12,452 bases of DNA from Larix sibirica (Eukaryota > Streptophyta > Pinopsida > Pinales > Pinaceae). This document shows, one piece after another, positions 1-7,520 of this stretch. A program made the translations under genes and the position numbers. The notes beneath the pieces are model-generated. The model had not been told where the DNA came from. It ran no database searches and saw only the letters and a list, made by a program, of their open reading frames with translations. The stretch covers positions 11,203 to 23,654 of the forward strand of contig NWUY0300015511.1 in assembly GCA_004151065.3 (NCBI GenBank). The letters are read 5' to 3'. The first letter of the stretch is position 1; each line of letters opens with the position of its first letter.

Positions 1-1
1 C

Positions 2-121
2 ATAGAGATGGACATATCTTATGTTGTGATCACTTTGTCGAATCTTCAACAAGTGAGGCTTTACAGGGAGCAGCTTAAACTATATTTACATGGGATGAAT
101 TATTATTGCTGGGATTTATAA
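2..121 (+). CDS. Possible exon fragment, unidentified, open at the left edge
   Basis: A frame open at the left edge runs 39 codons to a TAA at 119-121. Its composition is protein-like (for example NLQQVRLYREQLKLYLHG), with an amphipathic, helix-like spacing of leucines and charged residues. I see no domain motif and cannot name a family. There is no clear splice donor before the stop, so it could be a terminal exon, a decayed exon or chance. A GC-rich repeat patch begins straight after the stop. Confidence 0.2.
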   Translation: MEMDISYVVITLSNLQQVRLYREQLKLYLHGMNYYCWDL

Positions 122-156
122 TTTTTATGACCCCGACGTCTCCCCGTCTCCCCCCA

Positions 157-181
157 CCCCGAATTTCCCTAAAATTCGGGG
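157..181. repeat. Perfect 10-bp hairpin in a GC-rich patch
   Basis: CCCCGAATTT at 157-166 is followed after a 5-base loop by its exact reverse complement AAATTCGGGG at 172-181. The hairpin lies at the left border of the 45-bp tandem repeat, whose first unit begins within the right arm of the stem. No terminator role is implied in a nuclear plant context. Confidence 0.75.
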
Positions 182-265
182 AAAATTGAGGGGTGGTCTC
201 CACACCTCCCCAATGTGCTTTCGGGGAAAATTGAGGGGTGGTCTCCACACCTCCCCAATGTGCTT
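176..265. repeat. Two perfect tandem copies of a 45-bp unit
   Basis: Units 176-220 and 221-265 are identical as read by eye, beginning TCGGGGAAAATTGAGGGG. The unit length is a multiple of three, so minus-strand frames stay open across it and encode a repeated 15-residue stretch. That is a consequence of the period and GC content and is not evidence of a gene. The patch 130-300 is distinctly C/G-rich compared with its AT-rich surroundings. Perfect identity implies a recent duplication, or an assembly duplication. Confidence 0.9.
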
Positions 266-299
266 TTCCCTGCTCCCGTGTCCCGGAAACTTGGGGGAA

Positions 300-1240
300 C
301 ATTGATAAGAACAATTATGAGAGAGAATCCTAAAGATGTTCCAGAGCTTTAACAGAGCTAATTTAGGAGATATTTCAAGGACAGTTTGATGTATTTCCTG
401 AAGGATTCAGGTTTTCTGTTTACAGATCTGTTAGCATGAATTATGGCAGAAGCTATGTATATTTTCTGGGCACAAAGTAGCCAGTTTACACACAATCTTG
501 AGACCTGTTCAACACATTTGTGGCAACAGTTGACATCTACAACGGGCTCTGGATTATTTGGAGATGATTTTAGTCTTAACACAGGTGCCAATTTAGAGAG
601 CTGGTGGAACTTTATACACAGCAATAAAGCAGAGTAGATATAGCAGGTTCACCTTCCAGGAGCACCCAATTCGATGAGAAGCAAATCTCAGGTCACAGTT
701 GCGCAAAATGGAAAACCCTGATGCTGATCTTCAATTATGGAGCTGGTTTTTTAAGACCTTATAACAGACTTTGGAGAAGGTTCCGTCGCTTCTTGTTGTA
801 CAGATCTGAAACCCCTTCTTGATTTATGCCGTCTTATTTCCTGAAGGATAAAACTCAGGTCTGAAATCAGCAGAATAGGCAAGGATATTTTAGTTGGTGA
901 AGTTATCCTCACTTCATGGGCAACATAAAGGGCATTTCACTCCATACAGCTCTCAGCTAAGACACGAAACCAGTATCCTACAGGGCAAATCAAAGAGAAA
1001 TGTGGTGGTCCTTTCCTCAGCAAAATAGGAGGCATCTGAAAGTCTGTTTGCACTAATGTCTGCTGCACGTGTGGGGAGTTATGGCCATTATTCACACCCA
1101 GATTCAGAGCACTTCTTGTATAAATTACTCAGATTTTGCAGCAATGGAGACTACAAGAATGGAGCAGTTTGTAGAAGAATATGAGCCAGAATTGACATAA
1201 TAAACAGGTAGAACAAATTGTTGTAGTAACTAAGGGACTG
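300..1240. other. Stretch with no recognised gene
   Basis: Only short frames are present: 64 codons on plus at 443-637 and 88 on minus at 358-624, overlapping each other. Neither shows a motif, a repeated-domain pattern or convincing splice borders. The base composition is less AT-rich than the right half of the window and resembles old intron or UTR-like DNA. I see no RNA gene or mobile-element signature. Confidence 0.5.
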
Positions 1241-1277
1241 AAGCCCCAGCTTTGCGCACAGAATGTAGGTTTGTCAT

Positions 1278-1417
1278 AGGGCCGACCTGTGGTCTAAGAA
1301 GAAAACCACCAATTAAATGGAGCCGACCTATCCCAGTACAAAATATAGGGGCTGACCTGTATCAAACAAAATATTAGGGCCGACCTGTTCCAAATGAAAG
1401 ACCAGGGCCGACCCATC
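1278..1417. repeat. Degenerate 28-29 bp tandem repeat with GCCGAC core
   Basis: The block AGGGCCGACCTGT or a close variant occurs five times, with cores starting at 1281, 1322, 1351, 1379 and 1407. Successive spacings are 41, 29, 28 and 28 bp. The linkers are A-rich and partly conserved (for example CAAAATAT before the third core, CAAAATATT before the fourth). The third core reads GCTGAC; the others keep GCCGAC. RCCGAC is the known core bound by plant DREB/CBF factors, so the array could be a binding-site cluster, but a simple decayed minisatellite explains it equally well. Confidence 0.75.
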
Positions 1418-2151
1418 CTATTTTCAGTAACAAAACAAATATTTATACACCTATTTAGACGTCTCCCTTTTTAGTTCAGAGGAAAAAGATTGTTTTCTGA
1501 TCAGCTCAAAGTTCAAGTCCTGTCGCAGCCAGCTTCTCTCAGATCAGATTTGCAAAAGAGCCATGGTTTCAAATGAGTTTTTGTGTTATTTTGAAGAGCC
1601 CACAGCCTCATATGATCGTGACCTTGTCCCTTTGCAGCATCTCGTCCTTTGTGGTCTTTCAGTAAATCTACTCATTAGCTAGCATCCTCCATGGAGAAAC
1701 TTGTTGCATCTTGAATATTGATCTATACCTTGGTTGAGGGGCCAACCCCTATTTACTTGACCTTGTTGTCATCTTGGAACCATCTTGCACATAATTCAAG
1801 GCTGGACATTGCCTCTCGAGGAAACTATAGGGCAAAGGCCCTAGGATATATGCCTTGTAAACTCTCTTTGGGAGGTGCCCCCTTTGGGCCATGCAATTGG
1901 ACCAATTTTTAAAGACATTGAGACACCCTTTGTTCATGTTCCTATGTAGTTCTAAAATTAGTGGGTTTGGCCAAAAAAGGGGCTTTAGGAGATGGTTAGT
2001 GTTTTTTATTTTTGAGGGTGGACCTAATCATTCATATGAGTTGTTCAGGAAGTTGAGAGCTAAACTGATATGGGGCTTTTGTACCTTGGAATTGTACTTG
2101 TGGCCTTTGACCACCATTATTTTATGCATTGGTTAGGAGTTTGTAAAGGTT
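1418..2151. other. No recognised gene; decayed repeat-like DNA
   Basis: Frames here are at most 81 codons and lack motifs. Around 1472-1520 there is a loose resemblance to tRNA A and B boxes, but acceptor and T-stem pairing fails. Positions 1718-2150 are G/T-rich prose-like sequence of the kind seen in the U3 part of plant LTRs, continuing into the LTR-like stretch that follows, but no second copy is present to prove it. Confidence 0.4.
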
Positions 2152-3183
2152 TGTTAGAGTTTAGTGGAGGTTGGTTATTATCCACTTCACCCTAGGCTAG
2201 ATCTTAGGGATTTATAATTTTTTTATTGTAAAGTGAGATTGAGCTACAACCTATATAAGGGTTGGCTCTGTCACTCATTTGTCATGGTTGGATGATGAGA
2301 TCTTCTTCTCTTTTGGAGCCTAAAGGTTATATCTTTTTATGGAGCATTTGAAGTTCAAGGGTTTTCTTCTCCATTTGTAAGTGGTTTGTGGTTCTTATCT
2401 TTTAATGATGCTAATGATATGTGGAATAGCTAGACTTGCTAATTAGGGCAATAGAAGGGTAGTCTTGTCACATTGGAAGGATTGTGAGAGAAATTTCCTC
2501 CATTCCCTTGTTTTTTTATGCATGGATGTTACATTGTTTTGGGCGTTTTTAATGAGTAAGAACCTCTGATAATTTGTTGTATAGGGCACACTCTAATTAA
2601 CATAGTTTTGAGTTGGCACTGCAAGGGAGTTCTTAGTGATTTCGATGATTCATGTCGTAACATGTTAGGGCTTATTGGCTAGCACCGCAAGGAATCTAAT
2701 CCTTCTTAACCTCTTCAAGAACTCACCCCTTCATTGGTCTTGTTCCCTTGACTCCATTGCCCTAGGGATTGGCACTAGTTTTCAAAACCTTTCCATCACC
2801 AATACTACAATAGGATACTCCAAGTTTTGCTAAGGCCATCTCTTCCAAAATCACACTGTTCCCTCATTGCCATAGCCTAGAAATCCTATCCTAGGGAAGC
2901 CCCCCCTCGAGTTGGAGAAGAGCCCATAGGAAGTGCAAAGAGGTGATTATTAGTGGGTAACACCTATAGGTTGTAGTTGTGTTCTTTGGGGCTTTAACTA
3001 CACTTGTGAGTTCATGCTATAACAAGCACATCAATCATCCATCATCAACCAAGGCATCAACATCATTAGTGCAAAATCTACTACCAAGCATCCAAAACCA
3101 TTTGGGAGAATCATCAACTTGCTTTGTGATGAAAATCACAAGTGAAAATATAAGTGGACACCCATGCAGAATGGGGGATAACA
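2152..3183 (+). mobile_element. Candidate LTR of an unidentified retrotransposon
   Basis: The stretch begins TGTTA (2152-2156) and ends TAACA (3179-3183), the inverted ends typical of plant LTRs. CTATATAAGG at 2251-2260 is a good TATA box. The TTTGGCTCCAACTG directly after the end could be a decayed primer-binding site. No gag or pol motif follows before the minus-strand LTR at 3254, and no partner LTR is visible, so the boundaries are guesses. It may equally be unrelated repeat DNA with chance TGTTA/TAACA pairs. Confidence 0.22.
2251..2260 (+). promoter_or_regulatory. TATA-like box in the candidate LTR
   Basis: CTATATAAGG matches the plant TATA consensus and is followed by pyrimidine-rich TCTTCTTCTCTTTT at about 2302-2315. 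If the surrounding stretch is an LTR, this would be its promoter. Function cannot be shown from sequence alone. Confidence 0.3.
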
Positions 3184-3253
3184 TTTGGCTCCAACTGTAG
3201 GCAATGTGCTCATTTTGGAAGTGCATAAGAACCCCAAAATATCAAAGTGTACT

Positions 3254-3731
3254 TGTTAGCAATGATCACCAATAATAATTGAAAACCAAAAACCATGTGG
3301 CAGGATGGATAACCTCAACATCCCTAAACACCACATCACATCCAATAGTTCATTACATCAAGTTTGACTTTTCAACAAAAGAAGCTATCAATACCAAAAT
3401 GAAATGTACTCTACTCTAATGCTCTCGTGAGCTTATTCCTCCTACTCTACTCTAAGCATGAGATGAAGCAAATATTAAGTGAAATCATAAAGCCAATGTA
3501 ACCATGTGTTCATCTCATCAATATTACGAAAACCGAGAAACCCTAGAGCAGGTTAATTATCAAACACATGATACCAATAACACACAAAATGTTATTATGA
3601 GATAGTACAGTGCAACGATACATTGAGGGTTCTCGCTCTTATAAAGAGTCCGAGTAACCAAAACCCTAACCCTAACATTTAACCTAAAGTCACTTAAGTG
3701 ACTATAACATGTGTAGCCTTATATCCTAACA
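3254..3731 (-). repeat. Candidate 3' LTR of the Copia-like remnant, about 478 bp
   Basis: On the minus strand it starts TGTTAGGATATAAGG right after a G-rich tract and could end at GCTAACA (complement of TGTTAGC at 3254-3260), giving TGTTAG...CTAACA termini. It contains a TATA-like hairpin at 3636-3648 and telomere-like CCCTAACCCTAAC at 3664-3676. A near-duplicate motif TACTCTACTCTAA occurs twice around 3407-3455. The start is well supported by the adjacent polypurine tract. The end is inferred from the inverted termini only, because no second LTR is present for comparison. Confidence 0.6.
3636..3648 (-). promoter_or_regulatory. TATA-like element in the LTR, with telo-box-like motif upstream
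   Basis: CTCTTTATAAGAG on the minus strand holds a TTTATAAG TATA core and can form a 5-bp stem. On the same strand, about 15-25 bases upstream, lies the complement of AAACCCTAACCC (3661 on), matching the plant telo-box. The spacing is that of a compact promoter, consistent with an LTR U3/R border. Activity is not demonstrable here. Confidence 0.4.
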
Positions 3732-3740
3732 CCCCCCATA
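3732..3740 (-). other. Polypurine tract next to the 3' LTR
   Basis: On the minus strand the sequence reads TATGGGGGG immediately before the LTR start TGTTAGG. A purine run abutting TG is the plus-strand DNA primer site of LTR retrotransposons. It fixes both the orientation (minus) and the 5' boundary of the LTR. Confidence 0.65.
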
Positions 3741-4305
3741 AGGCGTACATTATTGAAAGATACCAAACTGAAATCAAGTACATATACTGAATGAAAACAC
3801 AAACTGAAAACTAAACATAGGTAGACATCCTTCAGAAGCTTCTTCTTTGAACATAGTTCTTGGACGAAGTTGAGCTCCATCAAGATACGTCTTAACCCTC
3901 AGAAAGGTGTAGTTCTTGAGTTGAATTCTCAAGTTCCCGAATTCCTCTTCCCTAAACTCCCAAATCACGAATCTCTCGAACTCAATTACTGGACAACGAT
4001 CCACATGCATGTCACATAACCTCACTAGTAGACTGCAATCCACATGCATGTCTCAACCAATGATGGATTATTCCCTAGATCCAAAACTACTGAACTAACT
4101 GGGAAGTGGGAACCTGTCCATAATGAGCTGTTAACTGCTCCCTTCCTGTCTTCAAAGCACCGGCTTCCTAAAATGCATAAAAGGTCATTTCTTCATCGAT
4201 TTCTTCACCACTGTTAGCATCAGGCGGTTCTTCAATCATAGCTGCACTAGCTATATGTTGTCTGTCTCTTACCTTTCCCTTTAGAACGTCATTGGATCAT
4301 TGTCT
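3741..4305 (-). other. Non-coding or eroded segment between gag and the polypurine tract
   Basis: A full Copia element would have about 3 kb of pol here; only about 560 bp is present. The one longer minus frame (4049-3774, 91 codons) shows no protease, integrase core, RT or RNase H motif. CCACATGCATGTC occurs twice (about 4001-4013 and 4041-4053), a local direct duplication. The segment may be a deletion scar or the normal 3' untranslated part of a gag-only element. Confidence 0.5.
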
Positions 4306-4742
4306 ACAGTTCCAAGCTGTATGACCCAACTTCTCGCAATAGTGACATTCTATTTCTTCTTTGTATTTTCTTAATCTATAGCGATTGTTTCTTGCATTGA
4401 ATGCAATTTTGGTGAAGTATCTCCTTCTGTTTCTCCTGGAGTAGTTCTCTTTTCTTCTACTAGTAATGCTGCAATCATTTCATCCAGGCTTTGGGAAGGT
4501 AGTTAACTCAGGGTAAAGATAGCACTACTGTACTTAGGCGGCAAACTGTTCAGGAGAATAGCCTTGGAATCCTCTGCATCAACTACTGCCTTGATTTTTG
4601 CAAGTTATTTGATAATAGATCTTAGATTGTTGACGTGGCTCGACATGGTGGCTTCCATTGGCATCTTAAAGCTGAACAACTGTAACATCATGCTTTCAGA
4701 AATCAAATACTTTCTCTTTCTTAGAGCAAAATGGATTTTGAT
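4306..4742 (-). pseudogene. gag: Decayed Copia-type gag polyprotein fragment with zinc knuckle
   Basis: The minus-strand order matches Copia gag (UBN2-type). A helical part carries LFSFKM near 4667-4684, then LLNSLPPKY at 4556-4530, the hallmark of this family. SLDEMIAALLVEEKR follows at 4491-4447, then a basic Arg/Asn-rich linker. Last is the CCHC knuckle CHYCEKLGHTAWNC at 4347-4306, with all four metal ligands intact. In-frame stops lie upstream of and just after the LLNSLPP segment. The frame changes between the SLDEM part and the basic linker, and a TGA follows shortly after the knuckle. Gag would package element RNA into particles; this copy cannot make a full protein. Confidence 0.85.
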
Positions 4743-4795
4743 TTATAAGAGATCTTAAATGTTCAAAGAGTAACTTTTGAAATTTGGAAATGCAG

Positions 4796-4874
4796 CTCCC
4801 TTGCCTGCGGACACATGTTTGGCATGTCCTGTATCAAAGAGTGGCTTCTTCGACATGAGAACAATATTGGCAAG
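4796..4874 (+). CDS. Exon encoding the middle of an RFWD3-like RING finger
   Basis: This exon is bounded by a good acceptor (TTTGGAAATGCAG, ending 4795) and a donor (AAG|GTAAAA). It encodes 26 residues after one split-codon base. The core CGHMFGMSCIKEWL carries RING ligands with the C-G-H-x-F-G-x-x-C-I-x-x-W-L pattern characteristic of RFWD3-type E3 ubiquitin ligases, which act with RPA in DNA-damage responses in animals and have plant homologues. It ends in phase 0 and joins in frame to the next exon. The first half of the RING (the initial CxxC) is not found upstream. The preceding intron would contain the minus-strand Copia remnant. This could be a live gene with long introns or a dead fragment. 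The family call is from memory of the motif, not a search. Confidence 0.72.
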
Positions 4875-5026
4875 GTAAAAATTTTCAATCTTGTGAATTA
4901 TTTCCTTATTGTGTTTAATGTTGGTAAGAATGTTAATGTTCTAGAAGGAGATAATCAAATTTGTAATAGTTTTATTGTGTGCAAATCTTGGAGATTTAAT
5001 TTTGTATTGTCTGCATGAAAGTGCAG
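4875..5026 (+). other. Intron between the two RING exons
   Basis: This is a 152-bp stretch beginning GTAAAA and ending GAAAGTGCAG. It is strongly T/A-rich (long TTTTATTGTG-type runs), as plant introns are. Removing it fuses the two coding pieces in frame, ...NNIGK with CPQCNNRAEL..., giving the expected spacing to the last zinc-binding pair. That preserved phase is the main evidence for genuine splicing. Confidence 0.68.
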
Positions 5027-5092
5027 TGTCCGCAATGCAATAACAGGGCTGAGCTAAGTGACATCAGAATTCTCTATATGCCAGTTATAGCT
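5027..5092 (+). CDS. Exon encoding the end of the RFWD3-like RING finger
   Basis: It begins TGTCCGCAATGC after an AG acceptor and encodes CPQCNNRAELSDIRILY followed by MPVIA. CPQCN, a basic/acidic stretch and D-I-R-x-L-Y form the known tail of RFWD3-type RINGs, so CPQC supplies the last two metal ligands. The 3' limit is uncertain. Without splicing the frame meets TGA at 5111. A weak donor at 5093 (GTCACT) with the acceptor TTTGCAG ending 5199 would continue as VID, resembling the family's A-V-D, but a stop comes within ten codons. The gene may therefore be broken here, or the true next exon lies elsewhere. No WD40 repeats, expected C-terminal in RFWD3, are seen in the window. Confidence 0.7.
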
Positions 5093-5113
5093 GTCACTTG
5101 TCTACAATATTGA

Positions 5114-5751
5114 CAGATCAGCTGCCTTTGTTATGAACCTATGATACCCACAGTTCTCCATTGTCCTTCAAGTTTCATTCTCCATACTTCAATTTGCAGG
5201 TGATTGATTTATTGTGGCCGAAAACATAGAAAACAGTTTCCAACTGATATGGGTGGGCCCTTAAACACGTGACCATTAGACCAGTTTGTCCAACTGCCAT
5301 TATTAGCAAGGATTATCTTCCAAGATCGCAAAATTCAGTTGAAGAGGACATGTATGATGCTTTTAAGGTATTAGAAGGCCACCCCTCCATGGGTTCTGTA
5401 AATATTTGTTTGGCAAAGAAGAATGGTTTGAGGTCTGAACACGAATATACAAAGGACAATTTACAAAATATGAACAATCTTGTTGCAAGCTCTTTTAATT
5501 GTTTTCATGCACCTGAACTTTATTTGCTTCTAAATTCTGTATTCAGCAACATAATTTTTGTTTATCAACTGTGTTCCTGATCAGAAGTTAGTTTGGTTGG
5601 AAAGTTGTTGTTAGAAGCATAGTTGTCCATCCCCTGTAATTTCCTACTGAGTTGTCGGGGAGATTAGCCAAGTCCTCAATAGCAATAGTTGGCTGTTTGC
5701 TGCAGGCTTTTCAATTTCTGTTATGCTGCTGAAAGTTAAAGTAAGTTTTGT
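5114..5751 (+). other. Stretch with weak exon-like pieces, no identified gene
   Basis: A frame at 5269-5580 (103 codons) contains VEEDMYDAFKVLEGH and similar protein-like text, and AAG|GTATTA at about 5366 could be a donor. A second candidate is the short piece after TTGCTGCAG (ending about 5705), reading FSISVMLLKVK before a consensus GTAAGT at about 5741. Neither matches a family I know. They could be later exons of the RING gene or chance. Confidence 0.2.
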
Positions 5752-6039
5752 TTAGCATAATAATGTTTTTCTTAGCAACGAAATGGCTTGCTTCTCAATT
5801 TGAGATATGTGGTGAGCCTGTAGTTCATCTCTGTGCCTCCATCTTTGACCAAACCCAATAAGTGCATGGGAGATTTTCTCGCTGTTGATCTCGTTAGGCT
5901 TCGGGGTTTTCGAGCTAGAGGAACTAATGTCTTGGCTAAGTTTGGCAATTCCTTGCTGGGCCAGAAGGTTGGCATACCACTCCTGGGTGTTAAAACGACT
6001 CTGAAGCTGCCCATTCTTCTTCCCAGAGCCCTGGGCCAT
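5752..6039 (-). CDS. Unidentified small protein or first-exon fragment
   Basis: The minus-strand ATG at 6039-6037 lies in a strong plant start context (AGAAGATGGCC) and opens 95 codons to a TAA. The product is hydrophilic, with Lys/Gln-rich ends, a central run of five serines and the segment NTQEWYANLLAQQGIAKLSQ. I see no signal peptide, membrane span or known motif. The antisense frame is also open, so coding potential is ambiguous. It may be an exon, a processed-gene remnant or chance. A second coding-like minus frame lies just upstream (6329-6147) but in another frame. Confidence 0.28.
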   Translation of the reverse strand: MAQGSGKKNGQLQSRFNTQEWYANLLAQQGIAKLSQDISSSSSKTPKPNEINSEKISHALIGFGQRWRHRDELQAHHISQIEKQAISLLRKTLLC

Positions 6040-6146
6040 CTTCTGGGTTGTTTCCCTTGATTTTCCATTGGCACATTACATACTAAAACGAAAATGCTGG
6101 TAGCAAATACACACACACCAGAGCTCAAACAGATTGTTAAACAGAA

Positions 6147-6329
6147 TTAGAAGAGCATGCCTCGACTCTTCCTTAAGCCCAAGCTTGCATTAACTGTCAT
6201 GCTTCTCCACCTGGGCTGGTGGATGTACTCTGCCACCTTCTTCAATGATAGGGGTGTGGTCACATCCACCCTCCCACGGAGAATGATTTGGGAAGTGCAC
6301 CCAGATTGAGGGCACACAGTGCTATCCAT
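6147..6329 (-). CDS. Unidentified coding-like minus-strand frame
   Basis: Sixty codons from ATG at 6329 include IILRGRVDVTTPLSLKK and RWRSMTVNASLGLRKSRG. Base composition is more GC-balanced than the surrounding DNA. An alternative frame over the same bases also reads protein-like (EEGGRVHPPAQVEKHDS). I cannot name a family. It lies about 150 bases downstream, on the same strand, of the RNase H remnant, so it might be the tail or 3' UTR of that retroelement. Confidence 0.22.
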   Translation of the reverse strand: MDSTVCPQSGCTSQIILRGRVDVTTPLSLKKVAEYIHQPRWRSMTVNASLGLRKSRGMLF

Positions 6330-6478
6330 CCCTTCATGATGAGTTGACGTGACAGGGCTGGGGGAGGGAGGGGACCTCCCCTTGGCCTAACATTCTAGAC
6401 AACATAACCTTCCAATCCCTTTCTTAACCGATAGAAGGAAAGTTCTAAGGAAGGACACTAGAGGGACTTAGTTAAGAT

Positions 6479-6860
6479 TGCTTTATTGGTTAACCAATCC
6501 ATGATCTTATTTGCAGACCTTCTTACGTGCTTGAATTCCTAACCATCAAAACACTTCTTTGCTTGTTGTATCCAGGTGACCTTGGTCAGCATCTCCCAGA
6601 AAGGTTGGGAGCCCATTAATTTGGTCTTATGATGAGCTTCGAGTCCCCCTCAAAGACAACCTTTGTATATCCTTTCATTAATACTTGTGCGACCTCTAAC
6701 ACAAATCCTTCAATCTTTGCTTGATTGTTAGATTTGGTATCCAGAAACTTGGCTAAAATCACCCCAATGTGACCATTCTCATCTTTAAACAACATGTTTG
6801 CTCTGGGAATAGATTGTCCTTGGAGGCCCCATCAAAATTATATTTAATCCATACCTTAGA
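6479..6860 (-). pseudogene. Frameshifted RNase H domain of a plant non-LTR (LINE-type) retrotransposon
   Basis: The minus-strand pieces follow the plant RNase H order. VWIKYNFDGAS at 6854-6822 holds the first catalytic Asp. After a frame change, NNQAKIEG lies at 6729-6706 and FEGDSKLII near 6654-6628, with the second Asp. Past a stop and another frame change, HVRRSANKIMDWL lies at about 6529-6491, with the last Asp. The family pattern at the second position is N-N-x-A-E; here Glu is replaced by Lys, so the active site is lost. Such domains end ORF2 of many plant L1-type LINEs and also occur alone. Reverse transcriptase motifs are not recognisable upstream (6861-7300), suggesting erosion or truncation. 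Confidence 0.85.
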
Positions 6861-7473
6861 GGGAGGGATCCAATTCTGGCTGCAAGTGAGCCTGCTTATC
6901 CTCTATCCATAATTAGGAGCTTTCAAGTACTATTGGTGTAAGTTGATTATTTTTAAATATTCGAGGTAATCCAATATATGATTGTCCAAACCTGATTGTA
7001 TTGTTATAGATACTGTCGTGTGGAATCAGCCCATGATGATGGGAGGCATTTGAAAATGTTTTGTTGACCCCCAAGTGCCTGGATTGCAAATATTATTCTC
7101 CAATAGTTGGTTGAGTGAAGGTCTTCTGCGCTTTGAGTTTCATTTACCTGAGTATACCTTTTGAATGGATTGATCATTGCTTTGTGTTTTGTATGTTCTT
7201 AGTTTGCCTTCTTTTCAGGTTATTTTCATAGAATAAGTAAGCTTATATCCTTACATATTTGGTCATTTTTCGTTGACATCAATATGTTTTGTCTTAATTT
7301 GTGGGCAATTTATCAAAGATTCAAGTGAATCATGAACTTGTTTGTAATTAGCTTCATTTTTGACAACCATAATGTCCAGTGAATCATTAATAGTACTTTT
7401 ATAGCTTACTAAAAGCACTCTTCATTAACTATAACTTCCTAGAAGGTGAATATAGTTAGCGAAAAGTGGACAA
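6861..7473. other. No clear gene; possibly eroded upstream part of the LINE
   Basis: The minus strand directly upstream of the RNase H remnant has short protein-like runs (for example YWRIIFAIQALGGQQNIFK, ending at a stop near 7010) but no reverse transcriptase signature. The remainder is AT-rich with no motif. It may belong to the LINE, but this cannot be shown by eye. Confidence 0.35.
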
Positions 7474-7507
7474 ACAAGCACAATATATACACAAGCATAA
7501 TATATAA
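7474..7507. repeat. Short 17-bp tandem duplication
   Basis: ACAAGCACAATATATAC at 7474-7490 is repeated as ACAAGCATAATATATAA at 7491-7507, with two mismatches. It sits just upstream of the SINE-like unit and could relate to its insertion, but no matching target duplication is visible downstream. Confidence 0.7.
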
Positions 7508-7520
7508 AAATAATAGAAAT

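Larger units (their letters stand above)
3254..4745 (-). mobile_element. Truncated Copia-like LTR retrotransposon remnant with gag but no visible pol
   Basis: Read on the minus strand, the parts come in element order: a decayed gag (about 4742-4306), about 560 bp without recognisable protease, integrase, reverse transcriptase or RNase H, a polypurine tract (3732-3740) and a candidate 3' LTR (3731 down to 3254). The 5' LTR expected to the right of gag is absent. A host-like RING exon begins at 4796, so the element is truncated at its 5' end. Passing from the zinc knuckle almost directly to the 3' end means that either pol was deleted in this copy or the element was of the gag-only class described in plants as TR-GAG. 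Several stops and frame changes make it dead. Confidence 0.75.

Noticed and set aside
75-314. 79-codon minus-strand frame over the 45-bp repeat
   Set aside because: It is open because the period is a multiple of three in GC-rich DNA; more than one frame is open and no motif is seen.
358-637. Overlapping short frames on both strands
   Set aside because: No motifs, no splice borders and mutual overlap; chance frames.
1465-1531. Possible tRNA (TAGTTCAGAGG and GTTCAAGTCC boxes)
   Set aside because: The boxes fit, but the acceptor ends (CCCTTTT against CGCAGCC) and the T-stem do not pair. At most it is a decayed tRNA-like fragment.
5772-6128. 118-codon minus frame and 75-codon plus frame over the same bases as 5752-6039
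   Set aside because: Arg/Pro-rich or Leu-rich shadow frames; the 5752-6039 frame has the better start context and composition.
6361-6386. G-rich GGGGGAGGGAGGGG as a G-quadruplex
   Set aside because: Only three clear G-runs are present, followed by a C-rich stretch that would form a simple hairpin instead.
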